Below, in pieces: positions 25,493-32,233 of a stretch of DNA of 38,374 nt (position 1 is the stretch's first letter; every line of letters begins with the position of its first letter). Made by a program: the position numbers and the translations under genes. Origin of the DNA: Candidatus Avoscillospira stercoripullorum (GTDB lineage: Bacteria; Bacillota; Clostridia; Oscillospirales; Oscillospiraceae); assembly GCA_018712905.1 (NCBI GenBank), contig DVGD01000076.1:1-38374 (forward strand), in the 5' to 3' direction. Under the pieces are notes generated by a model. The model was not told where the DNA came from, did not search any database, and saw nothing but the letters and a program-made list of their open reading frames with translations.

Positions 25493-26726
25493 GGTTGTCG
25501 TCCTGGGCGGCGGCGCGGCCGGCATGATGGCGGCCGGCGCTGCGGCGGAGGCCGGGGCGAAGGTCATCTTGGTGGAGCAGAACGACCGGCTGGGAAAAAA
25601 GTTGGCCATCACCGGCAAGGGAAGATGCAATGTCACCAACTGCTGCTCGGCGGAGGAAGTGCTCAAGAATATCCCGCGCAACGCCCGGTTTCTCTATAGC
25701 GCCCTGGATGCCTTTTCGCCGGAGCAGGCAATGGCCTTTTTTGAGGCGCACGGATGTCCCCTCAAGGTGGAGCGCGGAAACCGCGTGTTTCCCATATCGG
25801 ACAAGTCCGCCAGCGTCATTGGCGCGCTGGAGCAGTACTTACGCAGCGGCGGCGTGGAAGTTTTCCGCGGAAAGGCCATAAAGCTTCTCACCCAGGAAGG
25901 AACGGTCTGCGGCGTGGAGACCAGCCGCGGCACGATTTCTGCCAGCCGCGTGATATTGGCAACCGGCGGCCGCTCCTACCCCCTGACGGGCTCCGACGGC
26001 AGCGGCTATGGGCTGGCGCAGGAGGTGGGGCACACCATCGTGCCCACCTGGGGCTCACTGGTGCCGCTGGAGGAGGATGGCGATTACTGTGCCAGGCTCC
26101 AGGGGCTTTCCCTTCGAAACTGCGCCATCAAGGTGAAAAATCAGGCGGGGAAGACCATTTACCAGGACTTCGGGGAGCTGCTCTTTACCCATTTCGGGCT
26201 GTCCGGCCCCGTGATTCTCAGTGCCAGCGCCCATGGAAAGCCCGGCGATCTTCATACTGTTTTCATCGATCTCAAGCCGGCGCTGGATGAGCAGAAGCTG
26301 GACCTTCGAATTCTGCGTGACTTTGAACAATATCAAAACCGCACCATTGAGCATGCCTTGCAGGATCTCTACCCCAGGCTGCTGATCCCGGTGATGGTGG
26401 AGCGCGCCGGCATCCCGCCGGAGACCCGCGCCAACTCTGTGACCCGTGCCCAGCGCCGCAGGCTTTTGGAGCTTACCAAGGCATTCCCAGTGAAAATCCG
26501 CGGCCGCCGTCCGGTGGAGGAGGCTATCATCACCGCAGGCGGTGTGTCGGTGCGGGAGGTCAATCCCAAAACCATGGAATCCAAGCTGGTGCATGGGCTC
26601 TATCTGGCGGGAGAAATCCTGGATGTTGACGGCTATACAGGGGGATTTAATTTGCAGATCGCCTGGGCGACCGGCCGCGCTGCCGGACTGGCGGCGGCAA
26701 GGAAAGAAGAGGAGGAGCGTCCATGA
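25473..26726 (+). CDS. BaiN/HI0933-family flavoprotein, probable NAD(P)/FAD oxidoreductase
   Basis: A 417-residue flavoprotein. The dinucleotide-binding GGGAAGMMAAGAAAEAG is at the N-terminus, followed by KLAITGKGRCNVTN, the family signature of HI0933/YtfP/BaiN proteins. The C-terminal ITAGGVSVREVNPKTMESK and VDGYTGGFNLQIAWATG close the FAD site. Such proteins are widespread in Clostridia and include the bile-acid enzyme BaiN, but most have no known substrate, so a bile-acid role should not be assumed. The ATG at 25473 overlaps the regulator gene; cmk follows with an ATGA overlap. Confidence 0.88.
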   Translation: MNGLRHKVVVLGGGAAGMMAAGAAAEAGAKVILVEQNDRLGKKLAITGKGRCNVTNCCSAEEVLKNIPRNARFLYSALDAFSPEQAMAFFEAHGCPLKVERGNRVFPISDKSASVIGALEQYLRSGGVEVFRGKAIKLLTQEGTVCGVETSRGTISASRVILATGGRSYPLTGSDGSGYGLAQEVGHTIVPTWGSLVPLEEDGDYCARLQGLSLRNCAIKVKNQAGKTIYQDFGELLFTHFGLSGPVILSASAHGKPGDLHTVFIDLKPALDEQKLDLRILRDFEQYQNRTIEHALQDLYPRLLIPVMVERAGIPPETRANSVTRAQRRRLLELTKAFPVKIRGRRPVEEAIITAGGVSVREVNPKTMESKLVHGLYLAGEILDVDGYTGGFNLQIAWATGRAAGLAAARKEEEERP

Positions 26727-27403
26727 ACACGTTTGTATCCATTGCCATCGATGGCCCCGCAGGGGCTGGAAAGAGCACTATGGCGCGGATGCTGGCAGAC
26801 CGGCTGGGGTATTCCTATGTGGACACCGGGGCAATCTACCGCACCATCGGCCTATTCTTGAGCATTTGCGGCATCAGCCCCAAGGATGTGGATGGGATCA
26901 CCAGGCTCATTGACGAGGCGTCCATCCAGGTGGAGTACGACGAGCAGGGAATGCAGCATATGCTGCTCAATGGCCAGGACGTCACCGGTGAGCTGCGCAC
27001 GCCGGAGATGAGCGACTATGCCTCCAAGATTTCCGCGCTGAAGGTGGTGCGGGATGTGCTTTTGGATTTGCAGCGGGATCTCGCTGGGACGCGAAACGTG
27101 GTCATGGACGGCCGGGACATCGGCACGGTGGTGCTGCCCCGCGCCAATGTGAAGATCTTCCTCACCGCCTCGCCGGAGGTGCGGGCAAAGCGGCGGCTTT
27201 TGGAGCTGCAGGCAAAAGGCGACAAAAAGTCGAGCTTTGATAAGGTGCTCCAGGAGATCCGCGAGCGGGACAAGCGCGATGAAACGCGGGCGGTGGCGCC
27301 GCTCAAATGTGCGCCTGACGCTGTCCGGCTGGATACCTCCGAGCTTAGCATCGAGGAGAGCGCCGCCGCCATGGAAAAAATCGTGAAAGAGAGGCTAGGG
27401 TAA
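26723..27403 (+). CDS. cmk: (d)CMP kinase
   Basis: A 226-residue cytidylate kinase that phosphorylates CMP and dCMP. The P-loop GPAGAGKST is at about 11-19, YVDTGAIYRTI is the substrate site and VMDGRDIGTVVLP the following family box. The length is typical. It begins by ATGA overlap with the flavoprotein gene and shares one base with plsC. The order cmk-plsC-ispH-rpsA is a known clostridial arrangement. Confidence 0.97.
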   Translation: MNTFVSIAIDGPAGAGKSTMARMLADRLGYSYVDTGAIYRTIGLFLSICGISPKDVDGITRLIDEASIQVEYDEQGMQHMLLNGQDVTGELRTPEMSDYASKISALKVVRDVLLDLQRDLAGTRNVVMDGRDIGTVVLPRANVKIFLTASPEVRAKRRLLELQAKGDKKSSFDKVLQEIRERDKRDETRAVAPLKCAPDAVRLDTSELSIEESAAAMEKIVKERLG

Positions 27404-28005
27404 TGCTGCACGGCGCCATTTACTACTTCCTTTATGTGGCCTGCCGCTTCGGCCTTTTCTTCTATCACCCCATTTTTCGCGTAATTGGCCGGGAAAATGT
27501 GCCCAAGGAAGGGCGGCTGATGATCTGCGCCAACCACAGCGGTCTCGCGGATCCCATCTGGATCATCATGGCGCTGAAGATGGGACATATGCCCCGGGTC
27601 ATGGCCAAGAAAGAGGCATTTGACGTTCCGATCCTGGGCTGGTTTCTCCGCAGCATCGGCGTTTTTGGCATCGACCGGGAGGGGATGGACATCGGCGGCA
27701 TCAAAACCGGCATCAAGTGCCTCAGGGAGAACCAGCAGCTGATGGTATTCCCGGAGGGTACCCGGGTACGGCCTGGAAAGGTGGTCAAGCCCAAAAAGGG
27801 CGCCCTGCTTCTGGCGGCCAGAACAGATGCGCCGGTGCTTCCCGTCTATCTCACGGTGAAGCGGCATCCCTTCAGCAAGCTCACCTGCGTCATCGGAAAG
27901 CCGTACCACCCTGCCTACGGCAGCAAGAAGCCCACGGAGGAGGAGCTGGAGACGGCCACCCAGGAGCTGATGGAGAAGATCTACCGCTTGGGGGAGACGG
28001 CATGA
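27403..28005 (+). CDS. plsC: 1-acyl-sn-glycerol-3-phosphate acyltransferase
   Basis: A 200-residue membrane-associated acyltransferase making phosphatidic acid from lysophosphatidic acid. The catalytic HX4D is His45 to Asp50 in NHSGLAD, and FPEGTRVRPGK (about 116-126) is the glycerol-phosphate binding block. A hydrophobic N-terminus (about 5-25) probably anchors it at the membrane. Its last codons overlap the start of ispH-rpsA. Confidence 0.94.
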   Translation: MLHGAIYYFLYVACRFGLFFYHPIFRVIGRENVPKEGRLMICANHSGLADPIWIIMALKMGHMPRVMAKKEAFDVPILGWFLRSIGVFGIDREGMDIGGIKTGIKCLRENQQLMVFPEGTRVRPGKVVKPKKGALLLAARTDAPVLPVYLTVKRHPFSKLTCVIGKPYHPAYGSKKPTEEELETATQELMEKIYRLGETA

Positions 28006-29954
28006 AGGTCATATTGGCCAAGACGGCCGGATTTTGCTTTGGTGTGGATCGTGCGGTATCCCTAGTGGAAGAAGCCGTGGCGCAGGGAAAACAGGTGGCA
28101 ACCCTGGGACCCATCATTCACAACCGCCATGTGACGGCGCATTTTGCTGAGAAAGGCGTGCGGGAGCTCCAGGAGCCCGAGGAGGCGCAGCCGGGGAGCG
28201 TGGTGGTGATTCGCTCCCATGGGATCTCCCGTGCCGTCTATGAGCGTCTCCAGGTACAGGATGTGGAGATTGTCGATGCCACGTGTCCCTTTGTCAAGCG
28301 AATCCATAAAATTGTGCTGCGGGCGGAGGAGCAGGGGCGACTGCCGGTGATTATCGGCACCAAGAGCCATCCCGAGGTGCAGGCCATCGCCGGCTGGTGC
28401 AAGCATCCGCTGGTCTTCGAAACACCGGAGGAGCTGTCGAGCTGGCTGCAAGAGGATCCTGCACGCTGCCATTTGCCCCTCACCATGGTCTCTCAGACCA
28501 CCAGCACACAGAATTTATGGGAAAGATGCAGGAAAATTATAAAAAAAGAGTGTACAAACGGCGAAATATTTGATACAATATGCGAAGCAACAGAAAATAG
28601 GCAGAAGGAAGCAAACGAGCTGTCACAAAGCTGCGATGCGATGGTTGTCATAGGCGATTCCATGAGCTCCAACACCAAGCGGCTTGCCATGATCTGTGGG
28701 CAACATTGCAAGGATGTTGTACTGGTGGAAGATGCCTGTGGGCTGGACGTATCGCATTTTTCGTCTGCGCGGTCTGTTGGTATCACGGCGGGGGCGTCCA
28801 CTCCGGCGTGGATAATAAAGGAGGTCAACAACATAATGAGCGAAGAAATCAAGGTTGAAACTGCCCAGGAGGAAGACTTTGCCGAGCTTCTCGAGCAGTC
28901 TATCAAGACTTTAAATAACGGAGATAAGGTCACAGGCATTGTAACTGCCATTGGCGCCACCGAGATTCAGGTGGACCTGGGTACAAAGCACGCAGGTTAT
29001 ATCCCTGTTGATGATTTCAGCTCCGATCCTTCCGTGAAGCCGGAAGATGTTCTGAAAGTCGGCGACGAGATTGAGGTGCTGGTGGTGCACGTCAATGATT
29101 CCGAGGGTACGGCGCGTCTTTCCAAGAAGCGTCTGGAAGCCGGCAAGGCTTGGGAAGAGATTGAGGCCGCTGCGGAGAGCAAGGCCGTTGTTGAGGGTCT
29201 CATTACCGAGGAGAACAAGGGCGGCATCGTGGCCAATGTCAAGGGCGTCCGTGTGTTCATCCCCGCCTCTCAGACTGGTGTGCCCAAGGGCGGCGACCTG
29301 TCTAAGCTGGTGAAGACCACCGTGCAGATGAAGATTACCGAGGTCAACCGTGCCCGCCGCCGTGTGGTCGGCTCCATTCGTGCCGTGACCAACGAGCTGC
29401 GCAAGGCTGCTCAGGAGAAGATCTGGGCTGAGATCGAAGTGGGCAAGAAGTATCATGGCGTTGTCAAGAGCCTCACCTCTTATGGCGCCTTTGTGGACAT
29501 TGGCGGCGTGGACGGCATGGTGCATGTCTCTGAGTTGTCCTGGAACCGCATCAAGAATCCCGCCGAGGTGGTCAAGGTGGGTGACGAGATCGAGGTCTTT
29601 GTCATCTCCTACGATCCCGAGAAGAAGAAGATCTCCCTGGGCTACAAGACCCCCGAGACCAACCCCTGGAACATTTTCCTGAACCAGTACAAGGTTGGCG
29701 ATGTGGCCAAGGTGAAGATCGTCAAGCTGATGACCTTCGGCGCCTTTGCTGAGATCATTCCCGGTGTGGACGGCCTGATCCATATTTCTCAGATTGCCGA
29801 TCGCCGCATCGGCAAGCCCGAGGATGTGCTCTCTGAGGGTCAGGAAGTGGATGCCAAGATCATCGACATCGACGCCGAGAACAAGCGCATCAGCCTCTCC
29901 ATCCGCGCGCTGCTCACCGCAGCGGAGGACGAAGCTCCCGCTGTCGAGGAATAA
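28002..29954 (+). CDS. ispH-rpsA: Bifunctional HMBPP reductase (IspH) / 30S ribosomal protein S1 fusion
   Basis: A 650-residue fusion. Residues 1-278 are IspH, the last enzyme of the MEP isoprenoid pathway, which reduces HMBPP to IPP and DMAPP. Its 4Fe-4S ligands are Cys12, Cys95 and Cys194, with His40, His73, His123 and Glu125 in the active site. Residues 279-650 are an S1 protein with four S1 repeats starting near 305, 390, 475 and 560. The two parts join without a linker at the residue that would be Met1 of S1. The fusion is established in Clostridia. A strong internal AAAGGAGGT and ATG (28836) at the junction could also give free S1. The 3' part of the IspH region (about 28510-28640) is clearly poorer in GC than the rest. 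Confidence 0.95.
   Translation: MKVILAKTAGFCFGVDRAVSLVEEAVAQGKQVATLGPIIHNRHVTAHFAEKGVRELQEPEEAQPGSVVVIRSHGISRAVYERLQVQDVEIVDATCPFVKRIHKIVLRAEEQGRLPVIIGTKSHPEVQAIAGWCKHPLVFETPEELSSWLQEDPARCHLPLTMVSQTTSTQNLWERCRKIIKKECTNGEIFDTICEATENRQKEANELSQSCDAMVVIGDSMSSNTKRLAMICGQHCKDVVLVEDACGLDVSHFSSARSVGITAGASTPAWIIKEVNNIMSEEIKVETAQEEDFAELLEQSIKTLNNGDKVTGIVTAIGATEIQVDLGTKHAGYIPVDDFSSDPSVKPEDVLKVGDEIEVLVVHVNDSEGTARLSKKRLEAGKAWEEIEAAAESKAVVEGLITEENKGGIVANVKGVRVFIPASQTGVPKGGDLSKLVKTTVQMKITEVNRARRRVVGSIRAVTNELRKAAQEKIWAEIEVGKKYHGVVKSLTSYGAFVDIGGVDGMVHVSELSWNRIKNPAEVVKVGDEIEVFVISYDPEKKKISLGYKTPETNPWNIFLNQYKVGDVAKVKIVKLMTFGAFAEIIPGVDGLIHISQIADRRIGKPEDVLSEGQEVDAKIIDIDAENKRISLSIRALLTAAEDEAPAVEE
28551..28838 (+). 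promoter_or_regulatory. Possible internal promoter and ribosome binding site for the S1 half
   Basis: Inside the IspH coding part, TGTACA (28551-28556) and TACAAT (28574-28579) are 17 bp apart, a fair sigma-A match in a locally AT-rich stretch. At 28817-28825 lies AAAGGAGGT, a full anti-Shine-Dalgarno complement, 11 nt before an in-frame ATG (28836) that begins the S1 sequence SEEIKVETA. Together they would allow separate production of S1. The sequence elements are seen; their use is inference. Confidence 0.5.
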
Positions 29955-29964
29955 TCGATCTCAT

Positions 29965-29996
29965 AGCCCCCGGTCATGATGACTGGGGGCTTTTTT
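29965..29996 (+). terminator. Strong rho-independent terminator after rpsA
   Basis: A 12-bp stem (AGCCCCC with GGGGGCT plus an inner GTCA/TGAC, one G-U pair) with a 3-nt loop runs into six T. It closes the operon that begins at 24577. Confidence 0.94.
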
Positions 29997-30028
29997 GCGC
30001 CCATACCCCATAGAAAGAAGGTTTTGAG

Positions 30029-30928
30029 ATGGAATCTGCTGCCATACAGGAGATACTTCAAACAATGACCTGCCCCTTTTCCCCGGCACAGGCGTCGCTG
30101 ACACAGCTTGTCCATGAGGAGGACGGCGCGCCCTACCAGGTATATCGGATTGAGGCGGATGGTAAGCACTATATTCTGAAACAGGCCAAGGAATACGAGG
30201 CGGAGGTCTACCAAAAGCTCCTCAAGGACGCGGGCAGCTGCGTTCCCAAGATCTACGCCACGGCTGAGGCGGCGGGCGAGACGTACCTTCTGATGGAATA
30301 TATCCCAGGGGGAGACCTGCGCAACTGCACCAGGCATGCTCTGATTTTGGCGCTGGACGCCCTCATCGCCCTGCAAAAGAGTTACTGGAACAGCGATTCT
30401 ACCGTGGGCTACACCTATGAAGAGAGCCTTGTCCACCGCAAAAAGCGGGGCACATACCTCTGCGACCCTCAGCTGGAACAGGCCTATGAGATCTTTCTCA
30501 AAGACTATGCATCGCTTCCGCGCACCCTCTGCCACGATGATCTCTTGCCCTTTAACGTGCTGTTTGCCGGAGAGCGTGCGGTGTTCATCGACTGGGAGTT
30601 TGCCGGGATCCTGCCCTATCCCACTTCCTTTGCCCGGCTCATTGCCCATGGGGAGGAGGACGAGAACGCATTCTTCCATATGACTGCCGCCGACCGGGAA
30701 TTTGCCATTGACTATTACTATGAAAAGCTCCTGGCGGAACAGGGGATATCCTACAGAGCATGGCGCGAAGCCCTCTTGTCATTTCTCCTGTACGAGGCCT
30801 GCGAATGGGTGATGATCGGAAACAAATACGGCGAGAAGGACAGTCCGTACTTTCAAAAGTATCTTCCCATGGCCAAGCACCTGGCGGAGGAGATGCAAAA
30901 GCGCACAGCGGGAGCACCTTGTGAATGA
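30029..30928 (+). CDS. APH-fold phosphotransferase (aminoglycoside/choline kinase-like)
   Basis: A 299-residue kinase-fold protein. YILKQAKEYEAEVYQKL holds the ATP-binding Lys and the partner Glu, LLMEYIPGGDL is the hinge, HDDLLPFN is the Brenner motif with the catalytic Asp, and FIDWEFAG carries the metal-binding Asp. This matches the APH/choline kinase superfamily. Members of this type act on aminoglycosides, choline, ethanolamine or other small alcohols; nothing in the sequence singles one out, so drug resistance should not be assumed. AGAAGG lies 7 nt before the ATG. It lies between the rpsA terminator and the promoter of the large RNA. Confidence 0.85.
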   Translation: MESAAIQEILQTMTCPFSPAQASLTQLVHEEDGAPYQVYRIEADGKHYILKQAKEYEAEVYQKLLKDAGSCVPKIYATAEAAGETYLLMEYIPGGDLRNCTRHALILALDALIALQKSYWNSDSTVGYTYEESLVHRKKRGTYLCDPQLEQAYEIFLKDYASLPRTLCHDDLLPFNVLFAGERAVFIDWEFAGILPYPTSFARLIAHGEEDENAFFHMTAADREFAIDYYYEKLLAEQGISYRAWREALLSFLLYEACEWVMIGNKYGEKDSPYFQKYLPMAKHLAEEMQKRTAGAPCE

Positions 30929-30932
30929 CTGC

Positions 30933-30961
30933 TTGTATATTCATGAATAATGTGATATACT
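30933..30961 (+). promoter_or_regulatory. Sigma-A promoter for the OLE-like RNA
   Basis: TTGTAT (30933-30938) and TATACT (30956-30961) are separated by 17 bp. The predicted start is near 30968, exactly where the 5' arm of the terminal helix of the RNA begins, which supports both predictions. Confidence 0.8.
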
Positions 30962-30967
30962 GTAAAC

Positions 30968-31603
30968 GATAATGGCGCAGTATCCTAGTCAGCGCCACCG
31001 GCTCCCAGGAAGGGCCTAAAAATCCTTTGAAGGGCATAACTGTGAAACCTCTGGTGCTTGCTTCTTACGCCCAGTTTGGGGTGAGTGCTGGAGGAAGGCG
31101 TAACAATTACGCCTGCGGCGGAAGGGCGGTCTTCAATGGCATGAAGATCCCGACCCTGCCGTTGTGGAGACCCACTGTTGTGCAGACGCGTACTCCCCAG
31201 TGGTCGAAGCGACGTCTGTACGAGGTGGGATGTAAACCTGCAATGCGGTGCAAGGGCTTGCCCGAGCGCTGTGTGCAGAGTAGCCTGCCTTGCGTGAGCA
31301 GATCGGGACTGCGGTCAGGCATGCAGACCCCTGGCCAGGGGCGAGGCATGATATTGCCGCACGAAAGCCTGCTTGCAAAAGAGGATAAGAGTCGGAGGGC
31401 GCTGTGGTGGAAATCACCTAGGCTGTCTTTCATAGAGCAGATAAGGGATTGCAGTACGGACTCAGTGGCAATCGGGTCGCTTTCTTGGCAACGGAAAGAC
31501 GGCGGCTTTCATGGGAAACCACTCCACCGGCGACGGGGAGCAGCCTCCGGGGAAATCCTACCCGACCTAAGCCGTAAGCTTAATCTTATCTGCTGCCATT
31601 ATT
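30968..31603 (+). ncRNA. ole: OLE RNA (ornate, large, extremophilic), about 636 nt
   Basis: A gap of nearly 700 nt without a credible protein gene, directly upstream of oapA and the dxs-tlyA-nadK-argR-recN series. OLE RNAs are about 600 nt, lie upstream of oapA in this context, and work with the membrane protein OapA. The two ends pair: ATAATGGC (30969-30976) with GCCATTAT (31595-31602), then GCAG (30977-30980) with CTGC (31590-31593), with one bulged T. Inside, GGCGTAA-3-TTACGCC (31097-31113) and CCCCTGGCCAGGGG (31328-31341), flanked by CATGC/GCATG, form clear hairpins. A five-base local pairing (30974-30978 with 30992-30996) could compete with the terminal helix. It has its own promoter and no clear terminator, so it is probably cut from a transcript that continues into oapA. 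OLE RNA-OapA complexes are tied to alcohol, cold and magnesium stress. The assignment rests on context, size and structure, not on a covariance search. Confidence 0.85.
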
Positions 31604-31624
31604 CTTGAGAATTGAGGGAGTATC

Positions 31625-32224
31625 TTGCAGCAAAACCAGGGGAAAAAGTCCAAAAAGCTGAAAATCAAGCCGGACTGGCACTGGATCACCACGATCTTTG
31701 GCACGACCATCGGCATCTCCGCCGCCATGTCCTTTCTCTCCAATGAGATGTTGTCCGGCGGCGGCCTTATATTATCCTTTGCCGTTCTCCTGGTCATTAT
31801 CTTGATCGGTATTCTCTTTGATATTATCGGCGTGTCGGTGACGGCTGCGGAGGAAAAGCCCTTTCACTCCATGGCCGCAAAAAAAGTGCCCGAGGCCAGA
31901 GAAGCGCTGAAAATGCTGCGCCGTGCCGAGCGGGTTTCCTCCTTCTGCAACGACGTGGTGGGCGACATCTGCGGCGTCATCTCCGGTTCTGCCGCCGCCG
32001 TCATCGCCGCAAAGGCCATCACCGGCATGAGCCCTGTGTTGGGGAGCGTGGTGCAGCTCCTGCTGTCCGCCGTGGTGGCCGGGCTCACCGTGGGCGGAAA
32101 GGCGTTTGGAAAGTCCATCGCCATGAATAACAGCACGGCCATAATTCATGCGGCGGCGAAAGTGATGTATCTCGTAAAATCTCTGCCCGGCCGTGTGACG
32201 CGCCGGAAGGGGGACAGGGGATAG
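31625..32224 (+). CDS. oapA: OLE-associated membrane protein OapA
   Basis: A 199-residue membrane protein with about four transmembrane segments (near 19-40, 47-73, 111-131 and 134-156). A basic N-terminal tail (GKKSKKLKIK) and a basic amphipathic cytoplasmic region between the second and third segments (about 84-104) could contact RNA. ILFDIIGVSVTAAEEKPFHSMAAKKV resembles the conserved block of DUF21/CNNM-like magnesium-related proteins, the relationship reported for OapA. It starts at TTG 31625, with GAGGGAG just upstream and the 3' end of the OLE RNA 22 nt before. dxs follows 9 nt after its stop. In OLE systems OapA binds the RNA and holds it at the membrane. Confidence 0.87.
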   Translation: MQQNQGKKSKKLKIKPDWHWITTIFGTTIGISAAMSFLSNEMLSGGGLILSFAVLLVIILIGILFDIIGVSVTAAEEKPFHSMAAKKVPEAREALKMLRRAERVSSFCNDVVGDICGVISGSAAAVIAAKAITGMSPVLGSVVQLLLSAVVAGLTVGGKAFGKSIAMNNSTAIIHAAAKVMYLVKSLPGRVTRRKGDRG

Positions 32225-32233
32225 GAGCCAGCT

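Noticed and set aside
25473..26726. Bile-acid dehydroxylation gene baiN
   Set aside because: The family is broad and no other bai gene is nearby, so only the fold can be claimed.
30029..30928. Aminoglycoside resistance gene
   Set aside because: Only the kinase fold is visible; many housekeeping kinases share it, and nothing specific to drug binding or mobile elements is present.
30968..31603. RNase P RNA, tmRNA, 6S RNA or group II intron as identity of the large RNA
   Set aside because: I could not find the conserved RNase P core motifs, a tmRNA tag and tRNA-like ends, or an intron domain V and reverse transcriptase. The context oapA-dxs-tlyA-argR-recN fits OLE.
31027..31608. A 193-codon open frame on the + strand inside the large RNA
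   Set aside because: Its translation shows no recognisable domain, is rich in Arg, Gly, Cys and Trp, has no ribosome binding site, and lies over the structured OLE-type RNA with paired arms at both ends.
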